Shown: positions 1 through 8,932 of the stretch, one piece after another
How positions within the stretch are numbered: position 1 is the stretch's first letter
Layout: each line of letters opens with the position of its first letter
NCBI RefSeq assembly: GCF_001687665.2
Contig: NZ_CP016543.2
Span: 434,001 to 498,000 of the forward strand
Length of the DNA: 64,000 nt
Source of the DNA: Planococcus donghaensis
GTDB taxonomy: Bacteria; Bacillota; Bacilli; Bacillales_A; Planococcaceae
Direction of reading: 5' to 3'
Made by a program: the position numbers and the translations under genes
The notes under the pieces: model-generated
Seen by the model: only the letters and a program-made list of their open reading frames with translations
The model's database searches: none
Told to the model about the DNA's origin: nothing

Positions 1-71
1 GCACTAGAAAAGTCGATGACAAATAGCCGTTTATGCGGTTTGTAATACTGAAAAAACTGTTTTAATCTCAA
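1..71 (-). CDS. ABC transporter ATP-binding/permease protein, N-terminal fragment
   Basis: Only the first 23 codons are in the window; the gene runs off the left edge. Reading the minus strand, a GAGGTG ribosome site at 83-78 precedes a TTG start at 71-69. The peptide begins LRLKQFFQYYKPHKRLFVID, the typical cytoplasmic lead-in of half-size ABC exporters (permease fused to ATPase). It is transcribed divergently from the lipoprotein gene at 245. The family call rests on this short N-terminus only, so substrate and even subfamily are open. Confidence 0.55.
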   Translation of the reverse strand, partial: MRLKQFFQYYKPHKRLFVIDFSS

Positions 72-244
72 AGCTTTCACCTCGTTTTATACTCGCACTG
101 AAAAGTATAATCGAAGTTAATGAAATAAACGACCAGAATCGGGTAAACAAAGAATATGAAACTATGAAACGATTTCCAGTGCGCTCCGTATATATAGGTC
201 ATTTAAAAAGGAAATTCAATCTGAGTAAAAGGAGGATCACTAAC

Positions 245-1108
245 ATGAAGAAATGGTTACTGCTTATGAGCGCGACGACTTTAACGATTGGACTTTCAGC
301 TTGTGGTGAAACAGCGGAACCGGCATCTGGTGATGAGTCGACAAAAGGGGAAGACAGTGAGTTAACCGTTCAAGAATTGTATGCGAAATCAGTAAGAGCA
401 TCTGAAGCTATTACGAGCTTGCACGCTGATATTGTAACTGATCAAGTAATGGAGATGCAGCCGGATGGCATGGTGATGAATATGAAAATGGACGCAGCGA
501 TGGATATGGTCACTGAACCGCTAGCATTTCATCAAACGGCAGAAACAGTTATTGTGTCGGAGGATATAGACAATACCAATCCAATGAATATGGAAATGTA
601 TTTCACCGATCAAGGCATGTATATGTATGAAAGCACAATGGCGATGTGGTTGAAAATGCCTGATGAAAGTATTGCAGGTTTAAAAGAATTGGCTGACCAA
701 CAAACTGCGGATCCTGCGCAACAATTAGAAGAGTTAAATGAGTTTCAAGATGATTTCACTTTTGAGCAAACTGCAGAGGAGTATATTTTGACACTTGATG
801 CCTCTGGAGAGAAATTTCAAGAATTGATGGATCAGCAGCTAGAAAAAACGTTAGGACAAATGGAAATCGAAGCTCAAATGGCACTTGAAGACATGACCAT
901 TCATTCGGTAAACTACACCATCTATATCGATAAAGACACCTTTTTAACAAACAAGATGAATATGATAATGGACATGGATATGAATATTGAAGGAGAAGTC
1001 ATGAACATTCAATCAGATGTGCAAGCTGAATACAGCAAGTACAATGAGATTGATGCCATTACTGTACCGGATGAAGTACTAGAAGAAGCACTAGAAATGA
1101 ATGGTTGA
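245..1108 (+). CDS. DUF6612-type lipoprotein
   Basis: Predicted 287-residue extracytoplasmic lipoprotein. A Lys-rich N-terminus and hydrophobic stretch end in the lipobox LSAC, placing the lipidated Cys at residue 20. An acidic Ser/Thr/Glu linker follows, then a Met-rich beta domain of the LppX/LolA-like DUF6612 kind seen in Bacillales lipoproteins. The start is the ATG at 245, behind AAAGGAGG; the same frame is open back to 164, but that extension has no ribosome site and would bury the signal peptide. Function is unknown. It stands alone, with element A downstream and no hairpin terminator directly after it. Confidence 0.8.
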   Translation: MKKWLLLMSATTLTIGLSACGETAEPASGDESTKGEDSELTVQELYAKSVRASEAITSLHADIVTDQVMEMQPDGMVMNMKMDAAMDMVTEPLAFHQTAETVIVSEDIDNTNPMNMEMYFTDQGMYMYESTMAMWLKMPDESIAGLKELADQQTADPAQQLEELNEFQDDFTFEQTAEEYILTLDASGEKFQELMDQQLEKTLGQMEIEAQMALEDMTIHSVNYTIYIDKDTFLTNKMNMIMDMDMNIEGEVMNIQSDVQAEYSKYNEIDAITVPDEVLEEALEMNG

Positions 1109-1193
1109 GGATGACTAGATGCTTAAAAGTGGACCTGAAAATAAAACAGAATGAAGAAAGTTTTATTAAACTGAATAGTAATGCATAATTTTC

Positions 1194-1711
1194 AACTAGG
1201 CTGACCACTTCGCTTTCCGTGGGCTCAGCTTCAGCCTCCTCGTCACTGAAAACCCATGCTCCTGCATCGCTGCGCTAGCTTCGTCGCAAAAGCTTGTCCT
1301 CGCAGGCTTCGGCCAATGCTATTCCTGCGGGGTCTTCAGCTTTCGCTGTCCCACAGGAGTCTTCGTGGACCAGCCCAGTTGAAGGCTTCTTGCTACAAAA
1401 AAAGTGAGATTCTTTACTGTGCTTCACCGTATAAATAACGTGTCAAAAGATTTTTTCCTACTCACTCCAGGATTCGGAGCACCTAGTGGCGAAGGGCAAA
1501 GATATGCTCCTGCATCGCTGCGCTAGCTTCGTCGCAAAGCCACTGCCCGAACTCCCTTCGGTCACTGACTTTCCAGCGGAAAAACGAAGTGGTGAGACCC
1601 CGCAGGAGCTTGCGACGAGGAGGCTCAGCGCGGAGTCCGCGGAAAGCGTCCACTAGGTGTGGAGAATCCCACATGCATACAAAAAAATGAGTAACTATTC
1701 TTTTGTCTACA
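1194..1711 (+). repeat. Composite hairpin repeat, element A
   Basis: First of three related elements in the window (B 53495-54058, C 63000-63492). Module 1 spans 1194-1380 and is bounded by an imperfect inverted repeat (AACTAGGCTGACCAC / GTGGACCAGCCCAGTT). A linker follows to 1469. Module 2 spans 1470-1669 and is bounded by GGATTC..CACCTAGTGG and its complement. The right end CTTTTGTCTACA (1700-1711) matches the ends of B and C and abuts a terminator. The left TGTAGACAAAG end seen in C is not recognisable here. Open frames in it are not genes. The 1109-1193 stretch before it shows nothing I recognise. Confidence 0.8.
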
Positions 1712-1715
1712 AGCA

Positions 1716-1747
1716 GAGAGCCTACCATTTGGTAGGCTCTCTTTTTT
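1716..1747 (+). terminator. Rho-independent terminator at right edge of element A
   Basis: Perfect stem GAGAGCCTACC / GGTAGGCTCTC followed by a T run. It sits 4 nt from the right end of element A, as terminators do beside elements B and C. No matching second copy was found on the left side of A. Confidence 0.8.
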
Positions 1748-1823
1748 CTAGTAATAATAATGTTATAAATTTGACGAATTGGTACGAATTTTTATCCAAA
1801 TGAAAATTATTCTCATTTAATCA

Positions 1824-1851
1824 TTGACTGGGTTTTAGCAAGTGTTATACT
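1824..1851 (+). promoter_or_regulatory. Sigma-A promoter of the yclNOPQ operon
   Basis: TTGACT (1824-1829) and TATACT (1846-1851) with a 16-nt spacer. The predicted start lies just upstream of the Fur box at 1868. A second, weaker Fur-like sequence (TGAAAATTATTCTCA, 1801-1815) overlaps the region upstream of the -35. Confidence 0.7.
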
Positions 1852-1867
1852 GAAATAGGTAAGTAAG

Positions 1868-1882
1868 TGATAATGATTATCA
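1868..1882 (+). promoter_or_regulatory. Fur box
   Basis: TGATAATGATTATCA is a perfect 7-1-7 inverted repeat identical to the Bacillus Fur consensus core. Its position just after the predicted transcription start suggests iron-dependent repression of yclNOPQ. Confidence 0.9.
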
Positions 1883-1929
1883 CTATCAACTAACCAATAA
1901 CCGTTATTTGAGACAGATGAGGGGCAGCT

Positions 1930-2880
1930 ATGAAAAAACGCTATTTAATACCAACATTAATCATACTGTCGATCATTTCCTTGTTTGTCGGAGTGAGTAG
2001 TATCAGCATAGTTGATTTGTTTGACTTCCAATCGGAAGAGACACAAATATTCTTAATCAGTCGTCTGCCGCGGCTGGTTGCGATTTTACTAGCAGGTGCA
2101 GGAATGAGTATGGCAGGACTCATTATGCAGCAGTTAAGTCGCAATAAATTCGTGTCTCCAACAACAGCAGGTACATTAGATGCTACTCGGCTTGGGATTC
2201 TCGTATCCATGCTTTTGTTCGCGAATGCATCGATGCTAGAAAAAATGACAGTAGCTTTTGCTTTTGCACTTGCTGGGACATTTCTTTTTATGCAAATTCT
2301 TAACCGCATCAAATTTAAAGATGCGATATTTATTCCTTTAGTTGGGTTGATGTTTGGGAATATCTTGTCGTCCATTACAACATTTTTCGCTTATCGAGCA
2401 GATGTTATTCAAAACATGTCTGCTTGGTTACAAGGTGACTTTTCCATGGTTATGAAAGGAAGTTATGAACTTCTTTACATCAGTGTTCCGGTATTTGTTA
2501 TCGCCTATCTCTACGCGAATCGATTTACGGTAGCGGGTATGGGGGAAGACTTCTCAAAGAATTTGGGGATGAAGTACCGCAGTGTTGTAAACATCGGATT
2601 GACACTCGTAGCTTTGATTACGGCGACAGTTGTTTTGACGGTAGGGGTTATCCCGTTTCTTGGGTTGATCATCCCAAATATCGTCTCAATTTTCAAAGGA
2701 GATCATCTTCAAAAAACATTGCCGCATACCGCGATGCTTGGCGCGATTTTCTTATTAGTGTGCGATATTTTAGGAAGAGTGCTGATTTACCCGTACGAAA
2801 TTTCCATCAGTTTGATGGTAGGCGTGATCGGCAGCTTTATTTTCCTCTTCTTGTTGTTTAGGAGGAAAGCATATGCGTGA
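1930..2880 (+). CDS. yclN: Petrobactin-type ferric siderophore ABC permease YclN
   Basis: FecCD-family permease of 316 residues with hydrophobic helices throughout, closely resembling remembered Bacillus subtilis YclN (FpbN), including the stretches SRNKFVSPTTAG and WLQGDFS. Together with YclO it should form the membrane channel that moves the ferric petrobactin-type siderophore into the cytoplasm. It is the first gene of a tight four-gene operon: its end overlaps yclO by 8 nt. The ribosome site GAGGGGCAG precedes the ATG. A Fur box and promoter lie just upstream. Substrate identity is inferred from family resemblance. Confidence 0.9.
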   Translation: MKKRYLIPTLIILSIISLFVGVSSISIVDLFDFQSEETQIFLISRLPRLVAILLAGAGMSMAGLIMQQLSRNKFVSPTTAGTLDATRLGILVSMLLFANASMLEKMTVAFAFALAGTFLFMQILNRIKFKDAIFIPLVGLMFGNILSSITTFFAYRADVIQNMSAWLQGDFSMVMKGSYELLYISVPVFVIAYLYANRFTVAGMGEDFSKNLGMKYRSVVNIGLTLVALITATVVLTVGVIPFLGLIIPNIVSIFKGDHLQKTLPHTAMLGAIFLLVCDILGRVLIYPYEISISLMVGVIGSFIFLFLLFRRKAYA

Positions 2881-3823
2881 TTTACATAAAATGCTCATCC
2901 TAATTGGCCTAGCTTTAGCGGCTTGTGCTGTGTATTTGTTTCAAGATTTAAACGGAAGTTTTGATTATGCGCTGCCAAGACGCGGCGTGAAAGTGTTTGC
3001 GATGGTGTTAACGGGTGTAGCTATTGCTTATGCAACAGTCGTTTTTCAAACCATTACTCATAACCGGATATTAACACCAAGCATTATGGGCTTGGATTCA
3101 CTTTATATGTTGCTTCAAACCTTGCTGGTCTTCTTCTTGGGATCAAGCCACGTGACAATTGTGAACAAGCAAGTGAACTTCATGTTGTCGATTGCCGTCA
3201 TGGTCATCTTTGCCTTGTTGTTTTACCGTTTGCTGTTTAAAAAGAACGATCGCCCCATTTACTTTCTCTTGTTAGTGGGAATTATTTGTGGAACTTTCTT
3301 TGGAAGCATTACAACATTCTTGCAAGTGCTCATCGACCCAAACGAGTTTTCGATTATTCAAGATCGTATGTTTGCGAGCTTTAACAATGTTAACGCCGAT
3401 TTGGTTTGGACGTCGCTTGTCGTCATCACCTTATTGATCGCTTTTGCTTGGAAGCAAAATGCTTCTTTAGATGTTTTGACACTGGGTCGTGATACAGCGA
3501 TTAATCTAGGGGTCAATTACGATGCGTTAGTTAAACAAATGCTTGTATTATCAGCCGTGTTAATCGCCATTGCGACGGCACTTGTTGGACCCATTACTTT
3601 TTTTGGTTTGATTGTCGCGAATTTATCCTACCAGTTCTTTACGTCATATAAACATTCGGTGTTATTGACGGGAGCGATTATCATCAGTGTCATCGCTTTA
3701 GTTGGTGGTCAGTGGGTAGTAGAGCGGATTTTTACTTTTAATACGACATTGAGTGTCATCATCAATTTCATCGGTGGAATTTACTTTATCTACCTATTAC
3801 TAAAGGAGAGTCGATCTAAATGA
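2873..3823 (+). CDS. yclO: Petrobactin-type ferric siderophore ABC permease YclO
   Basis: Second FecCD-family permease, also 316 residues, with multiple membrane helices. It should form a heterodimer with YclN. The start ATG at 2873 lies inside the end of yclN behind GAGGAAAG, and its stop overlaps the yclP start, so the three genes are probably translationally coupled. Motifs such as ITHNRILTPSIMGLDS and the cytoplasmic TLGRDTAINLGVNY loop, which contacts the ATPase, are typical of the YclO branch. Confidence 0.9.
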   Translation: MRDLHKMLILIGLALAACAVYLFQDLNGSFDYALPRRGVKVFAMVLTGVAIAYATVVFQTITHNRILTPSIMGLDSLYMLLQTLLVFFLGSSHVTIVNKQVNFMLSIAVMVIFALLFYRLLFKKNDRPIYFLLLVGIICGTFFGSITTFLQVLIDPNEFSIIQDRMFASFNNVNADLVWTSLVVITLLIAFAWKQNASLDVLTLGRDTAINLGVNYDALVKQMLVLSAVLIAIATALVGPITFFGLIVANLSYQFFTSYKHSVLLTGAIIISVIALVGGQWVVERIFTFNTTLSVIINFIGGIYFIYLLLKESRSK

Positions 3824-4581
3824 TTCAAGTTCGCGAATTGACAAAGCTGTACGGAAAAAAACAAGTTGTCGAAAATGTCTCTGTTGATATCCAGCGCGGT
3901 CAAATTACATCGTTCATTGGCCCAAATGGCGCGGGAAAGTCTACATTGTTATCGATGGTCAGTCGTTTGTTAGATGCAGATACCGGCGAAGTGCTTATTG
4001 ATTCAACCAACACCAAAAAGTTGAAATCCAATGAGTTTTCAAAACGCGTATCCATATTAAAACAGTCGAACTACATGAATGTCCGCTTGACGATTCGTGA
4101 GCTTGTCTCTTTTGGTCGCTTTCCCTATTCAAAAGGCCGCCTAAATGACGAAGACGAGAAAATGGTCGATCAATCAATTGATTATATGGATTTAAAGGAC
4201 ATGGAAAACGCTTATCTTGATGAATTGTCGGGTGGACAACGCCAACGTGCATTTATCGCCATGGTGATTGCCCAAGACACCGATTATATCTTGCTGGATG
4301 AACCGTTAAATAATTTGGACATGAAGCATTCTGTTCAAATTATGAAAATTTTACGCCGCTTGGTTGATGATTTGGGCAAAACAGTGGTGATTGTTTTACA
4401 TGATATTAACTTTGCTTCTGTTTACTCAGATCGTATCGTGGCGTTAAAAAATGGTCGCGTCGTAAAAGATGGACCAACTGAAGAGATTATTCAAAGTGCT
4501 GCATTAAAAGAAATTTACGATATGGATATCCCCATTCAACAAATGAATAACTGCAGAATTTGTGTGTATTTTAATTCTTAG
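3820..4581 (+). CDS. yclP: Siderophore ABC transporter ATPase YclP
   Basis: ATP-binding subunit of 253 residues of the FecE/FepC type. The Walker A GPNGAGKST lies near residues 34-42, the signature LSGGQRQR near 136-143, and the Walker B is YILLDEPLNNLD, with a switch His in VLHDINFA. It should power import through YclN-YclO. The ATG overlaps the yclO stop by 4 nt behind a GGAGAG ribosome site, and the binding-protein gene follows after 20 nt. Confidence 0.92.
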   Translation: MIQVRELTKLYGKKQVVENVSVDIQRGQITSFIGPNGAGKSTLLSMVSRLLDADTGEVLIDSTNTKKLKSNEFSKRVSILKQSNYMNVRLTIRELVSFGRFPYSKGRLNDEDEKMVDQSIDYMDLKDMENAYLDELSGGQRQRAFIAMVIAQDTDYILLDEPLNNLDMKHSVQIMKILRRLVDDLGKTVVIVLHDINFASVYSDRIVALKNGRVVKDGPTEEIIQSAALKEIYDMDIPIQQMNNCRICVYFNS

Positions 4582-4601
4582 AAAAAGGAGCTCAAAACAA
4601 T

Positions 4602-5552
4602 ATGAAAAAATGGATATTGGTCGCATTTACGTTAATGATGGTAACAATTTTAGCTGCTTGTGGGTCAACCGAAGAAACAACTGAATCTGCTACAGCAAAT
4701 GCAGAAGCGGAAGAAATAACAGTAACGCATGAACTAGGTGAAACAACTTTTACCAAGAATCCAGAAAAAGTGGTGGTTTTTGATTATGGAGTTCTTGATT
4801 CATTAGACAAACTTGGAGTTGAATCAGTTACTGGAGTGCCACAAGAATCTTTACCAGCTTACTTAGAAAAATATGAGGATGCGGAAAAATACGAGAATGT
4901 TGGGACGCTGAAAGAAGCTGATTTTGAAGCAATCCATGTTATGGACCCAGATTTGATTATTATTTCTGGACGTCAAGCAGATATGTACGAAGAGTTTGCT
5001 GAAATTGCGCCTACGATGTATATGGCTGTAGATACAGAAAATTACATGGAATCATTTGAAGAAAATATGACAACACTTGGTGAAATTTTCGGGAAAGAAG
5101 ATCAAGTAGGCGAAGAACTTGCAACGATTGATGCACAAATTGAAAGAGTGAAAGCGATGGTAAGTGAGTCGGACGAAAAAGCATTAATTACGCTTGCGAA
5201 TGAAGGGAAAGTAAGTGCGTACGGTGCAGCTTCTCGTTTTGGTTTGATCCATGATGTGTTTGGTGTCAAACAGGCCGACGAAGGCATTGAAGCGTCGACT
5301 CATGGACAAAGCATTTCATATGAATATATTTTGGAAACAAACCCAGACATGATGTTTGTGGTTGACCGAAATGCGGTAGTGGGCAATGGGACAAACGCAG
5401 CTGAATCGCTTGAAAATGAATTGGTTCAAAAAACAAACGCTTATAAAAACGATAAAATTATCTACTTAGATCCAGATTACTGGTACCTCTCAGGGGGCGG
5501 ATTGCAGTCTGTCGCTCAAATGGTAACAGACGTTCAATCTGCATTTGAATAA
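4602..5552 (+). CDS. yclQ: Petrobactin-type siderophore-binding lipoprotein YclQ
   Basis: Substrate-binding protein of 316 residues. The signal peptide ends in the lipobox LAAC (lipidated Cys20), followed by an acidic linker and a class III periplasmic-binding-protein fold (TroA/FepB type). VVFDYGVLDSLDKLGV and PDLIIISGRQ are characteristic strands. It would capture the ferric siderophore outside the membrane and hand it to YclNO. It is last in the operon, with a strong terminator after it. Confidence 0.9.
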   Translation: MKKWILVAFTLMMVTILAACGSTEETTESATANAEAEEITVTHELGETTFTKNPEKVVVFDYGVLDSLDKLGVESVTGVPQESLPAYLEKYEDAEKYENVGTLKEADFEAIHVMDPDLIIISGRQADMYEEFAEIAPTMYMAVDTENYMESFEENMTTLGEIFGKEDQVGEELATIDAQIERVKAMVSESDEKALITLANEGKVSAYGAASRFGLIHDVFGVKQADEGIEASTHGQSISYEYILETNPDMMFVVDRNAVVGNGTNAAESLENELVQKTNAYKNDKIIYLDPDYWYLSGGGLQSVAQMVTDVQSAFE

Positions 5553-5563
5553 AAATCACAAAA

Positions 5564-5602
5564 AAGAAGTTCCTGAATTATCTCAGGAACTTCTTTTTTT
5601 GC
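5564..5602. terminator. Bidirectional terminator between yclQ and amt
   Basis: AAGAAGTTCCTGA / TCAGGAACTTCTT stem with A and T runs on either side. It sits between convergent genes and can serve both strands. Confidence 0.9.
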
Positions 5603-5606
5603 TGTA

Positions 5607-6902
5607 TTAAGAGATTGATTTTTTAGGAGTAGGAGTAGGTACTTCGCCAAGCTGGTTTAATCGATGTGCAAATGAATTGTTGTGTCCGACAGGTGAACCG
5701 TGCAAAACATCTTGCATCGAGTAAGCTTGTGACCCGTGTTCTGAAAAGTCCAAGCCAGCTTCTTCATCTTCAGCAGTAACTCGAAGTGGAACGATGCTGC
5801 CGATAGCCAATAACACCAATCCCGTTGATATAGAAGCCCATGCAACAACAGCGAAAACGCCGACAGCTTGTATACCGAGAATTTCAACTCCGCCTCCATA
5901 TAGTAATCCACCAGTCGTATCAAACAATCCGATGGCAAGTGTTCCCCAAATACCGGCAATCCCGTGAACGGAAATAGCGCCGACTGGATCGTCAATACGA
6001 ATTTTTGAATCGAGTAAACGAATTGCTTCCGTCATGATTACGCCTGCCAATAAACCAATAACAATCGCACCCACAAAAGAAACGTTTGCAGCGCCAGCAG
6101 TAATGCCGACAAGTCCGGCAAGAGCACCGTTCATGGTTAACGAAGCGTCAATGCGTCCATAGCGTAGTCGAGTATAGCTGGCAGTGGCGATAATCCCAGC
6201 AGAAGCAGCTAATAGTGTATTGGCAATGACGATTGGCACAAGTGCAGGATCAGCTGCTAATGTGCTCCCGCCATTAAAGCCAAACCAACCAAGCCATAGG
6301 ATGAAAACGCCTAAAGCCCCGAGTGGTAAACTGTGTCCTGGAATGGTATTCACGGATTTCCCGCTATATTTCCCAATGCGAGGTCCGATTTTCCAAGCTG
6401 CAACCAAAGCAGCTACAGCACCTGTTAAGTGGACGACTGTCGAACCGGCGAAATCGATAAAACCGATCTGTGCTAACCAACCGCCACCCCATACCCAGTG
6501 ACCAACAATTGGGTAGATAACAGCAGTCATCGCGATAGTTAACAAAATATAGGCGGATAAATTCATCCGTTCTGCTACAGCACCTGAAATGATGGTAGCA
6601 CAAGTAGCCGCAAAAACAGCTTGGAAGACAAAGAATCCGATATCTTCAACACCTGATAGTGCAAACCCTTGAGTACCGATTAATCCAAAAGAAGAAGGAC
6701 CAAACATCAGTGCATATCCAACGATAAAGTAAAGAATAGAGCCTAGTGAAACAGTAATCATATTTTTCATTAATATATTTAATGTGTTTTTAGAACGAGT
6801 GAAACCTGATTCCACCATCGCAAATCCTGCGTGCATAAAAAATACCAACATAGCCCCGAGCATCACCCATATCATATCTACTGAACTTTGAACTGCTTCC
6901 AT
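5607..6902 (-). CDS. amt: Ammonium transporter Amt
   Basis: Ammonium channel of 431 residues in the Amt/Rh family, with about eleven membrane helices. The signature region DFAGSTVVHLTGA, with a pore histidine, and the HAGFAMVESGFTR N-terminal helix are clear. A hydrophilic tail follows the last helix. It lies 12 nt downstream of the PII gene, which normally encodes its cytoplasmic regulator. The start ATG follows GGAGGAG. It is B. subtilis NrgA-like in order and content. Expression is probably controlled by the nitrogen boxes at 7273 and 7336. Confidence 0.95.
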   Translation of the reverse strand: MEAVQSSVDMIWVMLGAMLVFFMHAGFAMVESGFTRSKNTLNILMKNMITVSLGSILYFIVGYALMFGPSSFGLIGTQGFALSGVEDIGFFVFQAVFAATCATIISGAVAERMNLSAYILLTIAMTAVIYPIVGHWVWGGGWLAQIGFIDFAGSTVVHLTGAVAALVAAWKIGPRIGKYSGKSVNTIPGHSLPLGALGVFILWLGWFGFNGGSTLAADPALVPIVIANTLLAASAGIIATASYTRLRYGRIDASLTMNGALAGLVGITAGAANVSFVGAIVIGLLAGVIMTEAIRLLDSKIRIDDPVGAISVHGIAGIWGTLAIGLFDTTGGLLYGGGVEILGIQAVGVFAVVAWASISTGLVLLAIGSIVPLRVTAEDEEAGLDFSEHGSQAYSMQDVLHGSPVGHNNSFAHRLNQLGEVPTPTPKKSIS

Positions 6903-6914
6903 CCAATCTCCTCC

Positions 6915-7256
6915 TTATCCAATCGCGACAGCGCCGCGTTCTTTTGTTCTAATTCTGATTGCTTCTTCAACCGGATAAATGAAAATCTTGCCATCTCCCA
7001 CTTGTCCTGTAGATGCATATTCCAGTAAAGCTTGGATGATATCTTCGACTTTATGGTCATCCACCACCATTTCTAACTTTAGTTTTGGAGAAAATTCCAT
7101 CTTATAGGCATTTCCGCGGAATAAGCCTACTCGACCTTCTTGCTTTCCGATTCCTGCAATTTCCGTTACACTCAATCCGTCTATTCCTTCAAGTGCTAAA
7201 GCTTGGCGAACATCTCCAAACACGGATGGACGAATAATAGTTTCGATTTTTTTCAT
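6915..7256 (-). CDS. glnK: PII nitrogen regulatory protein (GlnK/NrgB type)
   Basis: PII signal protein of 113 residues. The N-terminus MKKIETIIRPSVFGDVRQAL, the T-loop with Tyr51 in RGNAYKMEF, and the B-loop TGQVGDGKIF with IRIRTKERG near the C-terminus are family marks. It should bind ATP/ADP and 2-oxoglutarate and gate the Amt channel encoded next to it. Whether Tyr51 is modified cannot be told. It is first in a two-gene operon. Confidence 0.95.
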   Translation of the reverse strand: MKKIETIIRPSVFGDVRQALALEGIDGLSVTEIAGIGKQEGRVGLFRGNAYKMEFSPKLKLEMVVDDHKVEDIIQALLEYASTGQVGDGKIFIYPVEEAIRIRTKERGAVAIG

Positions 7257-7272
7257 GGTTCCCTCTCCTTCA

Positions 7273-7289
7273 TGTTAGGTTTGTTAACA
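7273..7289. promoter_or_regulatory. GlnR/TnrA-type nitrogen box 1
   Basis: TGTTAGGTTTGTTAACA matches TGTNA-N7-TNACA exactly. It lies upstream of glnK-amt, as expected for nitrogen control. Confidence 0.85.
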
Positions 7290-7335
7290 TATTAGTTTAT
7301 ATTTTCTGACAATGCAAGTGTTTTTTGAAATTAAA

Positions 7336-7352
7336 TGTTAGGTTTTCTAACA
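7336..7352. promoter_or_regulatory. GlnR/TnrA-type nitrogen box 2
   Basis: TGTTAGGTTTTCTAACA is a second full match to TGTNA-N7-TNACA, 63 bp from the first (six helical turns). It lies just before the divergent DNA glycosylase gene, so it could affect either direction. Confidence 0.8.
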
Positions 7353-7376
7353 TTGATGAAAATTAGGGGTGATTTC

Positions 7377-8021
7377 GTGTATAAAATTCCAGAAGAATTA
7401 GTTGCGCTTGGTAAAGAAAGAATTGATGGATATCCGGTTGAGGGATTTGTGTGGGGAAGTGGTCCGGAAAATCCGGCGATTATGCTAGTAGGAGAGGCTC
7501 CAGGAGAAAACGAAATCGAAACAGGAATTCCTTTTACAGGGCGGGCAGGAAAAGAATTAATGGCTTCTTTGCAAGGTGTCGGTTTGGCGAGAGAAGATGT
7601 TTATATTACAAGTGCGGTCCGCAGCAGACCGTATAAATGGGGAACTAAAAAGAAGCGCAATGGTGAAATGGTCGAACGGAAATACAACCGTGCACCAACA
7701 AAAAAAGAAATTATTGCTCATGCACCGATATTGGATAAGGAAATTCAAGACATTCACCCGCCGCTAATTGTGACGTTAGGAAATGTTGGTTTACAAAGGT
7801 TAATTGGACCGAAAGCAAAAGTTACAGAACTCCATGGGGTGCTGATCGAAACGCCAATACTATATTGGGATGATGCAAATAACTGCTTTAAAGAAACCGA
7901 TGAGGTGTATCATATTTTTCCTACATTCCATCCAGCTAGCGTTTTTTATAATCCGCCTGTGCGTGAATTGAAAGATGAAGATTGGCGTAGGTTAAAAGAA
8001 CTTTTAGGGAAAGTAGAATAA
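7377..8021 (+). CDS. Uracil-DNA glycosylase family 4-type protein
   Basis: Uracil-DNA glycosylase superfamily enzyme of 214 residues. Motif 1 GEAPGENEIETGIPFTGRAG and the C-terminal FHPAS motif are typical of the family 4/5 branch, which removes uracil from DNA. The four cysteines of iron-sulfur members are not apparent, so it may be a cluster-free relative. The start is GTG at 7377 with AGGGGTGA in front; the frame is open further upstream, but that would run through the nitrogen box. It is divergent from glnK. Confidence 0.75.
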   Translation: MYKIPEELVALGKERIDGYPVEGFVWGSGPENPAIMLVGEAPGENEIETGIPFTGRAGKELMASLQGVGLAREDVYITSAVRSRPYKWGTKKKRNGEMVERKYNRAPTKKEIIAHAPILDKEIQDIHPPLIVTLGNVGLQRLIGPKAKVTELHGVLIETPILYWDDANNCFKETDEVYHIFPTFHPASVFYNPPVRELKDEDWRRLKELLGKVE

Positions 8022-8111
8022 TTATAGAAATTTGGCGCTAAAAAAGTTTTGAAGAAAACCTTTTTGACGTATACTATTTTTATTCACTAGAGTTAGAAAA
8101 GAGGCGCGTGT

Positions 8112-8921
8112 ATGGATAGTAATGTATTATTTGCACTCGGTTTAACTCTGTTTGCTGGACTTGCTACGGGAATCGGCAGTTTAATCGCATTTTTTGCCTC
8201 GCGCACGAATACGAAATTTTTATCGATTTCATTGGGTTTTTCAGCTGGAGTTATGATTTACGTTTCAATGATTGAAATTTTCTTTAAAGCAAAAGATGCT
8301 TTGACGAATGCACAAGGAGAAGTTGTGGGGTATTGGTTAACGCTTGCGGGTTTTTTTGGCGGAATGATTTTCATGGCAATGGTCGATCGCATTTTGCCGA
8401 AGTTGGGGAATCCGCATGAAGTAAAAAAGGTCGAGGATATGGATGATGGCCCAACAAATGATGAATATGCCCGATTACGAAAAATGGGTATTTTTACAGC
8501 GTTAGCGATCGGGATTCATAATTTCCCTGAAGGCATTGCTACATTTATGTCGGCTATACAAGATCCGGCTCTTGGTATTGCGATTGCAATCGCCGTAGCA
8601 ATACACAATATTCCTGAAGGTATTGCGGTTTCGGTACCAATTTACTACGCAACGGGAAGTCGGTTAAAAGCTTTGCAGTACAGTTTTTTATCGGGTATTT
8701 CGGAGCCAGTTGGAGCGATTGCGGCATGGTTGTTTTTAATGCCGTTTTTAAGCGACACGTTGTTCGGCGTTATTTTTGCAGGTGTTGCGGGGATTATGGT
8801 CTTTATCTCACTTGACGAGCTATTGCCTGCTGCAAAACGATACGATGAAGCCCATTTGTCTATTTATGGATTAGTAGCCGGTATGGCTGTTATGGCTGTT
8901 AGCTTAGTGTTGATTGTTTAA
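8112..8921 (+). CDS. zupT: ZIP-family zinc transporter ZupT
   Basis: ZIP metal importer of 269 residues with about eight membrane helices. The metal-site helices carry HNFPEGIATF and HNIPEGIAVSVP, the two paired motifs of ZupT. A short charged loop separates helices three and four. It probably imports zinc and perhaps other divalent metals. A candidate promoter TTGACG (8064) with TAGAGT (8088), 18-nt spacer, precedes it; no Zur site was recognised. Monocistronic, with a hairpin after it. Confidence 0.92.
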   Translation: MDSNVLFALGLTLFAGLATGIGSLIAFFASRTNTKFLSISLGFSAGVMIYVSMIEIFFKAKDALTNAQGEVVGYWLTLAGFFGGMIFMAMVDRILPKLGNPHEVKKVEDMDDGPTNDEYARLRKMGIFTALAIGIHNFPEGIATFMSAIQDPALGIAIAIAVAIHNIPEGIAVSVPIYYATGSRLKALQYSFLSGISEPVGAIAAWLFLMPFLSDTLFGVIFAGVAGIMVFISLDELLPAAKRYDEAHLSIYGLVAGMAVMAVSLVLIV

Positions 8922-8932
8922 TAGTGAAACTT

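Noticed and set aside
1256..1728. Open frames of 60 and 81 codons within element A
   Set aside because: They lie in the hairpin modules, lack ribosome sites and follow repeat composition; the same sequences recur in B and C in other contexts.
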